NCBI GenBank assembly: GCA_963801055.1
Contig: CAWDDE010000005.1
Span: 83,317 to 147,316, forward strand
Direction of reading: 5' to 3'
Origin: DASUPK01 sp963801055
Lineage (GTDB): Bacteria; Actinomycetota; Thermoleophilia; Solirubrobacterales; 70-9
DNA length: 64,000 nt
Below the pieces are notes generated by a model. That model was given only the letters and a program-made list of their open reading frames with translations. It had not been told where the DNA came from and did no database searches. This document shows positions 51,266 through 59,816 of this stretch, in pieces. Each line of letters opens with the position of its first letter. Position 1 is the first letter of the stretch. The position numbers were made by a program, and so were the translations under genes.

Positions 51266-52087
51266 CTAGCGCTTCCGCCGAGCTCCGGCGAGGACGACCC
51301 GGGCCACCAGGTCCGGGTCGTCCCATGTCGGGACGTGCCCGCAGCCGGGCAGCTCCACCTGCTCCACCCTCTTCGGCAGCACGCCCCGCGGCAGGGGCTT
51401 GTTCCGCACCAGGGCGTCGTGCTCGGCCCAGGCGAGCGTGATCGGGACCTTGATCCCCTTCAGCTCCTCGACCCGGCCGGCCCGCATCATGGCGCTCGCC
51501 TCCTCGTATGCCGGGCGCGGTCACGTACGCCTTTGCGATCGCCTGCGGCCTCGCCCGGGCTGAGCCGCTCGGGCCGGTAGATGAACCGGCCCAAGGTCTC
51601 ACGCCGGCCGCGGGCGCTCTGCATCATCGGCCGGAACAGCGGCCGCGAGGACGCGGCCGCGGCGTCTTGCACGGGCGACCCTGCGGTTGGAGGACTCGAG
51701 GGAGCGCTTCCAGAACCCGGCCGTGCAGAGTCCGATCGCCGCCGAGGCGCCGCCCTGCCGGGCGCATTCGATCGCCACCCAACCTCCGAGCGAGATCCCG
51801 GCGACCGCGGGAGTTCCCTCGATCCCGAGGGCGTCGTAGAAGTCGAGGACAGCCGTCGCCAGGTTGGCGGCCCTCGGAGAGACCCCGTCGGGCAGCGGCG
51901 AAGACTCACCGAAGCCGGGCATGTCGACGGCGATCACCTCGCGCTCGGCGGCGAGCCGGTCCATCACCGGTGACCACTGGACCAGCGAGCCGCCCAGCGA
52001 GTGAAGCAGCAGCAGTGGCTCCCCATGTCCCTGCCGCACGTGGTTGAGCCAGACCGCACCGACGGCGGCGCGGAGTTCGTCCGTCAT
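51266..52087 (-). CDS. Alpha/beta hydrolase, several frameshifts
   Basis: The start is intact: VGAVWLNHVRQGHGEPLLLL, HSLGGSLVQWSPVM (oxyanion HxxGG), AVDMPGFGESSPLPDGV and the nucleophile elbow AGISLGGWVAIECARQGG. Later pieces are AIAKAYVTAPG, VEELKGIKVPITLAWAEHDA (acid) and VELPGCGHVPTWDDPDLVAR (His). Frame changes lie near 51690, 51600 and 51500. The total of about 270 residues is normal. The substrate is unknown. Its ATG overlaps the TGA stop of the GNAT gene, so the two are translated together. Confidence 0.85.
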
Positions 52088-52574
52088 AGCTCCAGGTCGT
52101 ATTCCAGGTACGTGTCCGACGGCCGCCCCGGTGCGGTCGTAGACCTTCTGCGCGCGGCGGTTGTCCGGCGCGGTCAGCCACTCCATCGCGGGCATGCCGA
52201 GCTCGCGGCAACGGTCCGCGCAGACCTGGATCAGGGCGTCGGCGGTTCCGCGGCCGCGGGCCGCCGGGTCGACGAACAGGTCCTCGAGGTAGCCGATCCG
52301 CGCGCCCTTCAGCATCGACCACTTCCAGTCGAGGGTCGCGAAGCCGATCGCGCGGCCATCCTCGCGGGCGATGAAGACCGCCCCCTGCGAGGGGTCGCTG
52401 ATCAGGGTGCGCGCCATCGTCGATCACCCCCTCGTCGGCGGGCGATGACTCGTAGAAGTCGCAGTAGGCGCGCATCAGGGGCAGCAGCTCCTCGATCTCA
52501 TCCTCGCGCGCGGGTCGGATCTCAACCCCGTCTGCGAGCCCCCGCGGCCCCTCGGCGAGCGGTTCCTCTGCCAT
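52084..52574 (-). CDS. GNAT-family N-acetyltransferase, two frameshifts
   Basis: About 163 residues. Pieces are VEIRPAREDEIEELLPLMRA, YCDFYESSPADE, GAVFIAREDGRAIGFATLDW, LEDLFVDPAARGRGTADALI (the acetyl-CoA RGxGxG-like motif A) and MEWLTAPDNRRAQKVYDRTG, ending SDTYLEYDLEL. Frame changes lie near 52420 and 52115. The ATG at 52574 follows TAGTAT by exactly six bases (leaderless). The substrate is unknown. The hydrolase gene begins within its stop codon. Confidence 0.87.
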
Positions 52575-52648
52575 GGGCCGATACTAGGCACTCGCCGTGC
52601 CCGGTCGCCCAGGAAGCGGCTCACCGGCCCCGAATAGAGAGGGTCGGC

Positions 52649-53764
52649 ATGCCACGAATCGACTCACCGGCACGCGCGATCGCCCGCAACGTCCTGGTCG
52701 TCGCGGGCGTCGTGCTGGTGCTCTACCTGATCTACCTGCTGCGCAGGCCGATCAGCTGGCTGATCATCGCCGCCTTCCTGGCCATCGCCGTCGCCGGCCC
52801 GGTCAACTTCTTCCAGCGCTACATGAAGCGTGGACTCGCGATCGCCCTCGTCTACCTCGGCCTGCTGGCGATCCCGATCGGGCTCGGGGCGGTGCTGATC
52901 CCGCCGATCGTCAACCAGGTCAGCGACGTCGCCACCAACGCGCCGAGCTACGTCCAGGACGTCGAGGACTACGTCAAGGAGAACAAGACTCTCAACGACC
53001 TCAACGAGAAGTACGACATCACCCAGAAGCTGAGTGACGAGGCGGACAAGCTGCCGAGCAAGGCCGGCGACGCCGCCGGGGTGCTGCGCGACATCGGCTT
53101 CGGGCTGGTCAGCTCGATCTTCGCCGGCGTGTCGATCCTGATCCTGAGCGTCTTCATGGTGGCCGCCGGCCCAAGATGGGTCGAGAGCTTCATCCGGATG
53201 CAGAGACCGGAGCACGCCGAGCGAATCGAGCGGACCCTGCGCCGGATCGCCAACGCGGTGGGGAACTACGTGGGCGGCGCGCTCCTGCAGGCGACGATCG
53301 CCGGCCTCGCCGCGTTCATCATGCTGAAGATCCTCGGAGTGCCCTTTGCCGGTCCGCTGGCCGTCGTCGTCTTCGTCTTCGACCTGATCCCGGTGGTCGG
53401 CGCCACCATCGCGGCCTTCCTGGTCGCGATCGTCACGGCGTTCGTCCACTTCCCGGTCACCCTGATCATCTGGGTCGTCTTCGCGATCGTCTACCAGCAG
53501 GTCGAGAACTACCTGATCCAGCCTCAGATCCAGAAGCGCGCGACCAAGATCGAGGCCTTCATCGTCCTGGTCGCCGTCCTCTTCGGCAGCACCCTGTTCG
53601 GGGTGCTGGGCGCGATCCTGGCGATCCCCTCCGCCGCGACGATTCAGATCGCGGTGCAGGAGTACCGCGAGTACCGCAGGGAGGTCGCCGCGGCCGAGGA
53701 GGAGGGTGGCGGGCCGACGCCGGCCCCGCCGGAGGGGCCGACCCCCGCCCCAGAGGCGACCTAG
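52649..53764 (+). CDS. AI-2E family transporter (YdiK/PerM-like)
   Basis: The 371-residue protein has seven or eight membrane helices in the family order: two at residues 15-60, one near 65-90, a long extracytoplasmic helical part (VNQVSDVATNAPSYVQDVED) and four or five helices from about 150. The marks VGNYVGGALLQATIAGLAAF, GVPFAGPLAVVVFVFDLIPV, VGATIAAFLVA and ENYLIQPQIQKRATKIEAFI are typical. The family was named for autoinducer export, but many members move Na+ or other solutes. It has a proline-rich tail. The stop overlaps the convergent gene in CTAG. Confidence 0.93.
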   Translation: MPRIDSPARAIARNVLVVAGVVLVLYLIYLLRRPISWLIIAAFLAIAVAGPVNFFQRYMKRGLAIALVYLGLLAIPIGLGAVLIPPIVNQVSDVATNAPSYVQDVEDYVKENKTLNDLNEKYDITQKLSDEADKLPSKAGDAAGVLRDIGFGLVSSIFAGVSILILSVFMVAAGPRWVESFIRMQRPEHAERIERTLRRIANAVGNYVGGALLQATIAGLAAFIMLKILGVPFAGPLAVVVFVFDLIPVVGATIAAFLVAIVTAFVHFPVTLIIWVVFAIVYQQVENYLIQPQIQKRATKIEAFIVLVAVLFGSTLFGVLGAILAIPSAATIQIAVQEYREYRREVAAAEEEGGGPTPAPPEGPTPAPEAT

Positions 53765-54090
53765 CGGGCGAGCTCCGGCCGCTTCTCGACGGCCCGCTCG
53801 TAGCTCGCCCGCATCAGCTCGATCACGCGATCCGCGTCGTCGTCCGAGCGAAGCTCGACCGTGACCCATCCCGAGCCCTGCGGCGTGAAGCGATGCTCGC
53901 GGGCCTCGCCGGAGGCGATCAGCCGGCGGGCAGTTTCGGGGCGAAGCGGGAGGTCGGCGATCCGGTCGCCGTGCAGGTGGCCGAGCTCGCGCCTGCCGAG
54001 CGTGAAGCGGAGGCTGCCGAAGCGCCCCGGCCCGCTCTCGACCCCCGGCCAGCTCCCGACCTCGTCTGCAATCCGCTCGCGCGAGCTCAT
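53761..54090 (-). CDS. Luciferase-domain (DUF5519-like) protein
   Basis: This 109-residue protein, SRERIADEVGSWPGVESGPG, RFGSLRFTLGRRELGHLHGD, RIADLPLRPETARRLIASGE and HRFTPQGSGWVTVELRSDDD, matches the small DUF5519/luciferase-like domain common in actinobacteria. The function is unknown; the LGHLHGD segment is the most conserved part. The ATG at 54090 overlaps the stop of the MarR gene (ATGA), so it is the second gene of a MarR operon. Confidence 0.82.
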   Translation of the reverse strand: MSSRERIADEVGSWPGVESGPGRFGSLRFTLGRRELGHLHGDRIADLPLRPETARRLIASGEAREHRFTPQGSGWVTVELRSDDDADRVIELMRASYERAVEKRPELAR

Positions 54091-54623
54091 CGGGCCCTCG
54101 CCGGCGCCTTGCTCGCCAGCGCGTCCGCAACCTCGGCCTCGGAGAGACTGTCCATCGCCCGCTTGAGGATGTCGCGAAGCGTTCTCTGATCCTCCTCCGA
54201 CAGGGAGGCGATCGGGGCGGGCGGCTCGGCCATCCGCTTGGTGATCTCGACCCTCATCCGCTCCCCCTCGTCGGTGAGCACCAGGAGCTTCACGCGCCGG
54301 TCTCCCTCGGCGGCCTCGCGCCGGACCAGGCCGCGCTCCTCGAGGCGGTCGACGATGCCGGTGACGTTCGAGTTGTCGCAGAAGAGCGACTGCGCCAGGT
54401 CGCTCATCTTCCGGGGGCCGGCGCCCAGCATGCGGAGGGCGATCATCTGCTGAGGGGCGAGCTCGAACTCCTGCGCCATCGTGACCAGGCGCTGCTTGTT
54501 GGTGACCATCATCCAGTGCATCAGGCTCCAGGCCTCGCTGCCCGGATCGGTCCGGCCGACCTCGCCGGCGAGCCACGAGCCGGGGCCCGGCCATCCCTTC
54601 TTCGTCTCCTTGCCCTTGCTCAT
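54087..54623 (-). CDS. MarR-family transcriptional regulator
   Basis: From the ATG at 54623 the protein has 178 residues. The winged helix is MIALRMLGAGPRKMSDLAQS, LFCDNSNVTGIVDRLEERGL and VRREAAEGDRRVKLLVLTDE, residues 60-115. A TTG six bases upstream is another possible start. It is divergent from a DrrAB-like exporter, and a perfect 10-bp inverted repeat flanks the exporter promoter, so it is very likely the repressor of that exporter and of itself. The ligand may be a toxic aromatic or drug. Confidence 0.92.
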   Translation of the reverse strand: MSKGKETKKGWPGPGSWLAGEVGRTDPGSEAWSLMHWMMVTNKQRLVTMAQEFELAPQQMIALRMLGAGPRKMSDLAQSLFCDNSNVTGIVDRLEERGLVRREAAEGDRRVKLLVLTDEGERMRVEITKRMAEPPAPIASLSEEDQRTLRDILKRAMDSLSEAEVADALASKAPARAR

Positions 54624-54655
54624 CTCCAAGCAATATTACTCGGCGATCACGACAT

Positions 54656-54700
54656 TTGCAAGGTTCAAATATCTATGTATACTGCCGTCCAACCTTGCAA
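54656..54700 (+). promoter_or_regulatory. Exporter promoter with MarR operator
   Basis: TTGCAAGGTT (54656-54665) and AACCTTGCAA (54691-54700) are perfect inverted arms with centres 35 bases apart. TTGCAA (54656-54661) as -35 and TATACT (54678-54683) as -10 with a 16-base gap make a promoter reading toward the ABC genes. One arm covers the -35 and the other the transcription start. Confidence 0.7.
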
Positions 54701-54726
54701 GCGATTGGACCCGGAGGGGGATCCGG

Positions 54727-55761
54727 ATGCCGACCAGCAACGGAACGCAGCCAGACGCCAACGGAATCGAGGTCAACGGCCTCGTCCGGGAGTTCAAGGG
54801 CGGAGTGCACGCCGTCGACGGGATCGACCTCGAGGTCCGGCCGGGCGAGATCTACGGCTTCCTCGGCCCGAACGGCGCCGGCAAATCGACCACGGTTCAC
54901 GTGCTCACCACCCTCCTCCCTCCCACCGCCGGGTCGGCGCGCGTCGCGGGTTACGACGTCGTCCACGAGGGCGCGTCCGTCCGCGATGCGATCGGCGCGG
55001 CCCTCCAGGACGCCGCCCTGGACCCGAACCTGACGGCCCGCGACCACATGCGCCTCCAGGGCGCTCTCCATGGAATGTCGAAAGCCGACCGGACCAGGCG
55101 CGGCGACGAGCTGATCGAGCGCGTCGGCCTCTCGGACGCGGCCGACCGCAAGGTGCGCGAGTACTCCGGCGGCATGAAGCGGCGTCTCGATCTCGCCCTC
55201 GCGCTCCTGCACGGACCGCGCGTTCTCTTCCTCGACGAGCCCACCACGGGCCTCGACATCCAGAGCCGCACCGCGCTCTGGGACGAGGTCGCCCATCTGT
55301 CCCGCGACGAGGGCATGACGCTCTTCCTCACCACCCAGTACCTGGAGGAGGCCGACCAGCTCGCCGACCACCTCGGGATCATCGACCACGGCAAGATCGT
55401 CGCCGAGGGCACGCCGGACGAGCTCAAGGCCGAGGTCGGCCGTCCCACGGTGGAGGTCGTCCCCGCCGAGCACGCCGAGCGCCAGCGCGCCGAGGAGCTG
55501 CTCCGGCCCTTCGGCGAGCTGGTCCCCGGCACCCCGCAGGGCGCCGCCGTCAGGCTCGACGATGGCAGCGAGGAGCTCGCGAACATCATCCGGGCCTTCG
55601 ATCAGGCCGGGGTGCGGGTCGCGAACCTCGAGCTCCACGAGGCGAGCCTCAACGACGTCTTCCTCACCAAGACCGGACGCTCGCTGGAGGGCGCGCAGCG
55701 CGAGGCCGCCGAAGAGGGCGAGACGGGCGAGCAGCCCGCCCTCGAGGGAGCACCGGCGTAA
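54727..55761 (+). CDS. ABC exporter ATP-binding protein (DrrA-like)
   Basis: The 344-residue protein has Walker A GFLGPNGAGKSTTVHVLTTL near residue 45, the Q-loop region, the signature VREYSGGMKRRLDLALALLH near 145, Walker B RVLFLDEPTTGLDIQSR and the switch His in FLTTQYLEEADQLADH. The start VNGLVREFKGGVHAVDGIDL and the C-terminal domain are typical of DrrA-type drug exporters. It pairs with the two permeases that follow;  the first permease ATG overlaps its stop (TAATG). GGAGG lies in the leader. Confidence 0.95.
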   Translation: MPTSNGTQPDANGIEVNGLVREFKGGVHAVDGIDLEVRPGEIYGFLGPNGAGKSTTVHVLTTLLPPTAGSARVAGYDVVHEGASVRDAIGAALQDAALDPNLTARDHMRLQGALHGMSKADRTRRGDELIERVGLSDAADRKVREYSGGMKRRLDLALALLHGPRVLFLDEPTTGLDIQSRTALWDEVAHLSRDEGMTLFLTTQYLEEADQLADHLGIIDHGKIVAEGTPDELKAEVGRPTVEVVPAEHAERQRAEELLRPFGELVPGTPQGAAVRLDDGSEELANIIRAFDQAGVRVANLELHEASLNDVFLTKTGRSLEGAQREAAEEGETGEQPALEGAPA

Positions 55762-56584
55762 TGGAGGCGGCCGCCGTAGACGCGCCGCTCCCCCGCACAG
55801 CTCGACGGCCGTCGATCTGGATCCAGGCACCTGAGCTGGCGCGCCGCTCGATCATGCGGACCGTCCGCCAGCCCGCGGCGATCATCCCCGCGACCACCTT
55901 TCCCCTGATCCTGCTGGCGATCAACTCCGTCGGGCTCAAGTCGGCCACCTCCCTTCCCGGGCTTCCCGACCGACTCCTACGTCACCTTCGCCCTCGCCTT
56001 CGCCTTCATCCAGGCGGGTGTCTTCGCGGTGATCGGCACCGGCCAGAACCTCGCCGAGGACAACCAGGGCGGCTTCTTCAACCGCCTGCAGCTGACGCCG
56101 ATCCATCCCGCCGCCCTGGTCGCCGGCCAGCTCGCCGGGACGCTGGCGCTCGGCCTCTTCCAGGCCGCGACCTACATCTCGGTGGGGCTGCTCGCCGGCG
56201 CGCAGATCGAGGCCGGCTTCGGCGGCGCGCGTCGTGATGGTCTTGCTGGCGATCGCGATCTCGCTCGCCTTCGGCTCGGTCGGGCTCGCGGTGGGCATGC
56301 GGAGCAACACGCCCGAGAATCGGTCCAGAGCCTCTTCCCGCTGATCTTCGTCTTCCTCTTCCTCAGCTCGATGAGCCTGCCCCGCAACCTGATCCAGACC
56401 GACTGGTTCCGCGACGATCGCGACCTACAACCCGGTCAGCTACATGATCGAGGGGCTGCGCAGCCTCCTGATCACGGGCTGGGACGGCGAGGCGCTTGCG
56501 CTCGGCTTCGGCTGCGCGCTCGGCATCCTCGCGCTCGGGCTGACCTTCGCCTCGCTCGGGTCTGAGGGAAAGGATGGCGCGGAC
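55761..56584 (+). CDS. ABC exporter permease, first of two, several frameshifts
   Basis: Pieces in different frames read as one DrrB/ABC-2-type permease of about 265 residues: RRSIMRTVRQPAAIIPATTF, PTDSYVTFALAFAFIQAGVF, GTGQNLAEDNQGGFFNRLQL, TPIHPAALVAGQLAGTLALG, VVMVLLAIAISLAFGSVGLA, QSLFPLIFVFLFLSSMSLPR and TYNPVSYMIEGLRSLLITGW. Frame changes lie near 55965, 56225, 56300 and 56418. In the last frame the sequence continues without a stop into the second permease, so the boundary near 56570 is uncertain and a fusion is possible. Confidence 0.8.
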
Positions 56585-57356
56585 ATGAGGCGCTACCTCT
56601 CGGTCGCCGGCGGGCTGGCCTGGCGGCTGCTGCACACCCTGGTCTCGCAACCCGCTGCTCTTCCTGCCGCCGATGCTGATGCCGATCTTCTTCTTCACCG
56701 CCTTCGCGGGCGGGCTCTCGGCGGTCAGCAACGTGCCGGGCTTCGACTACGGCCCCGGCTACACCTCCTTCATCTTCGCCTTCGTCCTCTGCCAGGCAGC
56801 CGCCTTCGGCGGAGTCTTCAGCGGCTTCTCGATCGCGGCGGACTTCCAGTTCGGATTCGGTCGCCGGCTGATGCTGGCGACCCCCCACCGCACCGCGCTG
56901 ATCCTCGGCTACGGGGTGGTCGCCCTGATTCGCGCCGCGGTGACCCTGACCGCCGTGACCCTGATCGGGCTGGCGGTGGGCATGAACATCGGCGGCAGCG
57001 GGCTCGACCTGTTCGGCATGTACGGACTGGCCGCGATCATCAACGTCGCCGGTCTGCTCTTCGCCGCCGGGGTCGCGCTCCGCTTCCGCAGCCTGCAGGC
57101 GACCCCGCTGATGCAGGTGCCGGTCTTCCTCTTCCTCTTCCTGGCGCCGGTCTACGTACCGCGGGAGCTGCTCGGCGGCTGGGTCCACGCCGTCGCCCCC
57201 TTCAACCCCGCCACCCACGTGATGGAGACCGTCCGCGACCTGATCGCCGGAACGGGCTCCGAGTACCTCGCCACGCTGGGCATCATCGCCGTGCTGCTCG
57301 CCGCCATGTTCGCCTTCGCGATCACGGGGTTGCGGCGGGCGGAGGCCGCGGGTTAG
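56585..57356 (+). CDS. ABC exporter permease, second of two, one frameshift
   Basis: About 256 residues. After RRYLSVAGGLAWRLLHTLVS come, in another frame, FLPPMLMPIFFFTAFAGGLS, AFVLCQAAAFGGVFSGFSIA, DFQFGFGRRLMLATPHRTAL, ILFAAGVALRFRSLQATPL-like helices and GWVHAVAPFNPATHVMETVR, the ABC-2 permease mark. The frame changes near 56650. Two different permeases with one ATPase suggest a heterodimeric exporter. The gene ends six bases before the stop of the convergent DCC gene. Confidence 0.83.
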
Positions 57357-57362
57357 CTCCGG

Positions 57363-57412
57363 CTAGGTGGTGCGGCCGCTTGTGGCCGCGTCCTGATGGC
57401 GAAGCCGTTCGG
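57363..57412 (-). repeat. Family B repeat on the minus strand at the DCC gene end
   Basis: The minus strand reads AACGGCTTCGCCATCAGGAC then GCGGCCACAAGCGGCCGC, nearly identical to 2086-2118 on the plus strand. It overlaps the 3' end of the DCC gene and lies next to the stop of the convergent permease gene. Confidence 0.7.
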
Positions 57413-57797
57413 CTATCCGCTCGTCGGCCCGGCGCTTCGCACCGCTCGGTGACCAGCCCACCCCAGACGCTGCGGTGCCGCGCCACCCAGCGGTAGGCGC
57501 GCTCGGTCGCGCGGGGGGTACGCGCTGCGAGCGCCGCCAGCGGCCGTCCGCCGGGCAGCAGCCGCAGCAGGCTCGGGGAAGGCGGCACCGGCGGAGCGGA
57601 CCGTCCCGTCCCGGTTCAACAGGTGCCAGGAGGCCATCCGCAGATCCTCGGGCATCCCGCCGAGCAGCCGTCCGGCCTCCTCGGACTGGAGCGCGACCGG
57701 GCGGATCGAGCCGACGCCGGTCCCAGGCGAGGACCTTGGCGAGGCACCAGCGGCAGAACCCGCAGTCGCGGTCGTAGAGCAGCGTCGCCTGCGGCAT
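57363..57797 (-). CDS. DCC-family (DUF393) thiol-disulfide protein, several frameshifts
   Basis: About 144 residues. MPQATLLYDRDCGFCRWCLA contains the family's DxxCxxC (DRDCGFC) motif, a thioredoxin-like fold without known substrate. Later pieces in other frames are PVALQSEEAGRLLGGMPEDL, RMASWHLLNRDGTVRSAGAA, LRLLPGGRPLAALAARTP and YRWVARHRSVWGGL. At least three frame changes lie between 57720 and 57430. The C-terminal tail (RLRHQDAATSG) is encoded by a family B repeat copy. Confidence 0.78.
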   Translation of the reverse strand: MPQATLLYDRDCGFCRWCLAKVLAWDRRRLDPPGRAPVRGGRTAARRDARGSADGLLAPVEPGRDGPLRRCRLPRACCGCCPADGRWRRSQRVPPARPSAPTAGWRGTAASGVGWSPSGAKRRADERIAERLRHQDAATSGRTT

Positions 57798-57833
57798 CGG
57801 CCGATTCTCCCGGACGGCGCTAGTGTCCCGATC

Positions 57834-58777
57834 GTGGCGACCGCAACCATGTGGGAGGAGATCGTCGACGCGCTCGAGCGCGGTCAACGGCGGTCCCCAC
57901 CCCGGCTACCGGGCCGTCCACGCCAAGGGGACGATCTGCACGGGAACCTTCACCGCGACCCCCGAGGCGAAGGGGCTGTCGCGGGCCGCGCATCTGCAGG
58001 GGGACCCGGTCGAGGCGACGATCCGCTTCTCGAACGCGAGCGGCCACCCGCGGACCCCGGATGCCGACCCACTCGCCGGCCGGGGGATGGCGGTCAAGTT
58101 CCACCTGCCCGACGGCGAGGCGACCGACATCGTCTCGGTGCCGCTCGTCGTCTTCCTGGCCCGCACCCCCGAGGACTTCCTGGAGCTGACCCGCGCCCGG
58201 ATCCCGGACCCGGAGACCGGTCAGCCCGACCCAGAGAAGCTGGGCGCCTACCTCGCCGAGCACCCCGAGACCGGCGTCGCGCTCCAGAAGGGGCTGCCGA
58301 AGCTCGCCCCGACCACCAGCTTCGCCACCTCCGACTACCGTGCCCTGCACGCCTTCTGCCTGGTCGACGCCGACGGCGGCAGCGCACTGGGGCCGCTACA
58401 GCTGGGAGCCGGAGGCGGGCACCGAGTACCTGAGCGAGGAGCAGCGCGACTCGGCCGACCGCGACTACCTGCAGGAGGAGATCCGGGATCGGCTGGCGGA
58501 GGGGATCGCCCACTTCACGCTCGAGTTCACGCTCGCCAACGGACGGTGACCCGCTGGACGACCCGACCGTCGAGTGGGAGGGCGAGCACGAGGTCGTCGA
58601 GCTCGGCGAGCTCGAGGTGATCGAGGTCGTCGAGGAGGCGGAGACCCCGGAGAATCCGGTGGTCTTCGACCCGATGCGGCTCACCGACGGGATCGAGCCC
58701 TCGGACGACCCGATCCTGGCCGCCCGGCCGAAGGCCTACTCGGTCTCGATCGAGCGGCGGACGGCGCTTCGAGCTAG
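57834..58777 (+). CDS. Small catalase-like peroxidase, several frameshifts
   Basis: About 310 residues, matching the short catalase-related group rather than the 500-residue enzymes. The distal His lies in GYRAVHAKGTICTGTF, the Asn in EATIRFSNASGHPRTPDA, then AGRGMAVKFHLPDG and FLARTPEDFLELTRARIPDP. The heme-side segment YSWEPEAGTEYLSEEQRDSA and the ending FDPMRLTDGIEPSDDPILAA are also family-like. Frame changes lie near 57884, 58388, 58545 and 58765. The GTG at 57834 follows TAGTGT by seven bases (leaderless). It removes peroxide; the organic or hydrogen peroxide preference is unknown. Confidence 0.83.
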
Positions 58778-58790
58778 CCGGAGCAACCCG

Positions 58791-59243
58791 TCAGTCCTCG
58801 AAGGTGAGCACGAAGGCCGGGTGGTCCGGCGCGATCCGACGCAGCTCCTCGTCGGGCGCGTCCGCGTCGATCCCGAGAAAGCCCTTCACCTCCCAGGCCC
58901 ACTTGTCCATGTAGAGCCGGAGCAGCGGGAGCTTCTCGGAGTCCGGGACCTCGGTGGCGCGGAAGCGACGCACCTTGCGCCCGCTGCGAAGCTCCCCCTC
59001 GCCTCCGGCGGCGCGCAGGTTGCGGACCCACTGGGTCGTGCCGCGCGGCGAGAGCAGGTAGGTGCGCCCGTCGAGCTCGAAAGGGTTGACCGGGTTGGTC
59101 CGCATCTCGCCGCTCTTCCGGCCCCGCACGGCGAGCGTCTGGGAGCCCTGCACGCCGATCCCCAACCGGTGAAGCCCCTTGACGAGCGGGTTGACGACGT
59201 GTGCCGTGAACCAGTCGGGCTTCTTGTAGACGACCTCGGCCAC
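58791..59243 (-). CDS. Deazaflavin (F420)-dependent nitroreductase-like protein
   Basis: The 150-residue protein, AEVVYKKPDWFTAHVVNPLV, GQLTAVRGRKSG-like strand TLAVRGRKSGEMRTNPVNPF, YLLSPRGTTQWVRNLRAAGG and GELRSGRKVRRFRATEV, belongs to the Ddn/FDOR-A split barrel group that uses F420H2. In mycobacteria such enzymes reduce quinones or nitroimidazoles. I start at the GTG at 59243 because TACGGT lies seven bases before it; upstream frame shows no family similarity. With two luciferase-like genes it supports an F420-using organism. Confidence 0.9.
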   Translation of the reverse strand: MAEVVYKKPDWFTAHVVNPLVKGLHRLGIGVQGSQTLAVRGRKSGEMRTNPVNPFELDGRTYLLSPRGTTQWVRNLRAAGGEGELRSGRKVRRFRATEVPDSEKLPLLRLYMDKWAWEVKGFLGIDADAPDEELRRIAPDHPAFVLTFED

Positions 59244-59357
59244 GTCATGCACCGTAGCGCCGGGCGGGCTGACGGGGCCAGTGGCGTTTCGGCGCTTGCG
59301 GTCGGGGTACTTCTCGGCTTGCAACCGGAAGGAACCGCTGGGAGGAGACTCAGGAAG

Positions 59358-59613
59358 ATGTCAACCGTCGCAATCATCGTCATCGCCGTGGTCGTGATCG
59401 CCGTGCTGCTCTTCGTGGTACGCGCGGCCACCCAGCGCCGCCGAATCGCGCGCAAGCGCGAGACGCGAGCGGCGACGGGCCGAGGCCGAGGGCCACGTCT
59501 CGATGGCGGAGGGCCATCGAGAGAAGGCCGATGAGCTGCGCCAGGCCGCCGAGAAGGAGGAGGACCGCGCCGGCCGGCACAGGAGCGGGCCGAAGAGGTC
59601 GCGGCCGGACTGA
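59358..59613 (+). CDS. Small membrane protein with charged coiled tail, one frameshift
   Basis: About 84 residues after one correction: a membrane helix (STVAIIVIAVVVIAVLLFVV) followed by basic (RAATQRRRIARKRET) and then alternating charged helix residues (AEAEGHVSMAEGHREKADEL, RQAAEKEEDRAG). The frame changes near 59465. A further change near 59570 would give AQERAEEVAAGL, a more regular coil, so the C-terminus is uncertain. GGAAG lies before the ATG. The function is unknown; it lies in tandem with another small membrane protein gene. Confidence 0.6.
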
Positions 59614-59615
59614 GC

Positions 59616-59795
59616 ATGTACCGGCGCGGCGGTCCCGGCCTGCTCACGGTCATCTACCTGGTGATCGGTGTGTTCGCTGCGGGAGATCACAACTACATCC
59701 ATCACGACAGCGTCGGTCAGGTCGTATCGGCTCTGCTCGCCATCCTGCTCTGGCCACTGGTCGTCTTCTTCGACGTCAACCTCCACATTCACTGA
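59616..59795 (+). CDS. Small two-helix membrane protein
   Basis: The 59-residue protein MYRRGGPGLLTVIYLVIGVF, AAGDHNYIHHDSVGQVVSAL and LAILLWPLVVFFDVNLHIH has two membrane helices with a His-rich turn (DHNYIHHD) between them and a His-containing end. It fits no named family I know, although similar short proteins occur widely in actinobacteria. The ATG at 59616 follows directly after the stop of the preceding small gene. The histidines on one side could bind metal; this is only a thought. Confidence 0.7.
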   Translation: MYRRGGPGLLTVIYLVIGVFAAGDHNYIHHDSVGQVVSALLAILLWPLVVFFDVNLHIH

Positions 59796-59816
59796 GCGCT
59801 CGGATAGGTTCCGCCG

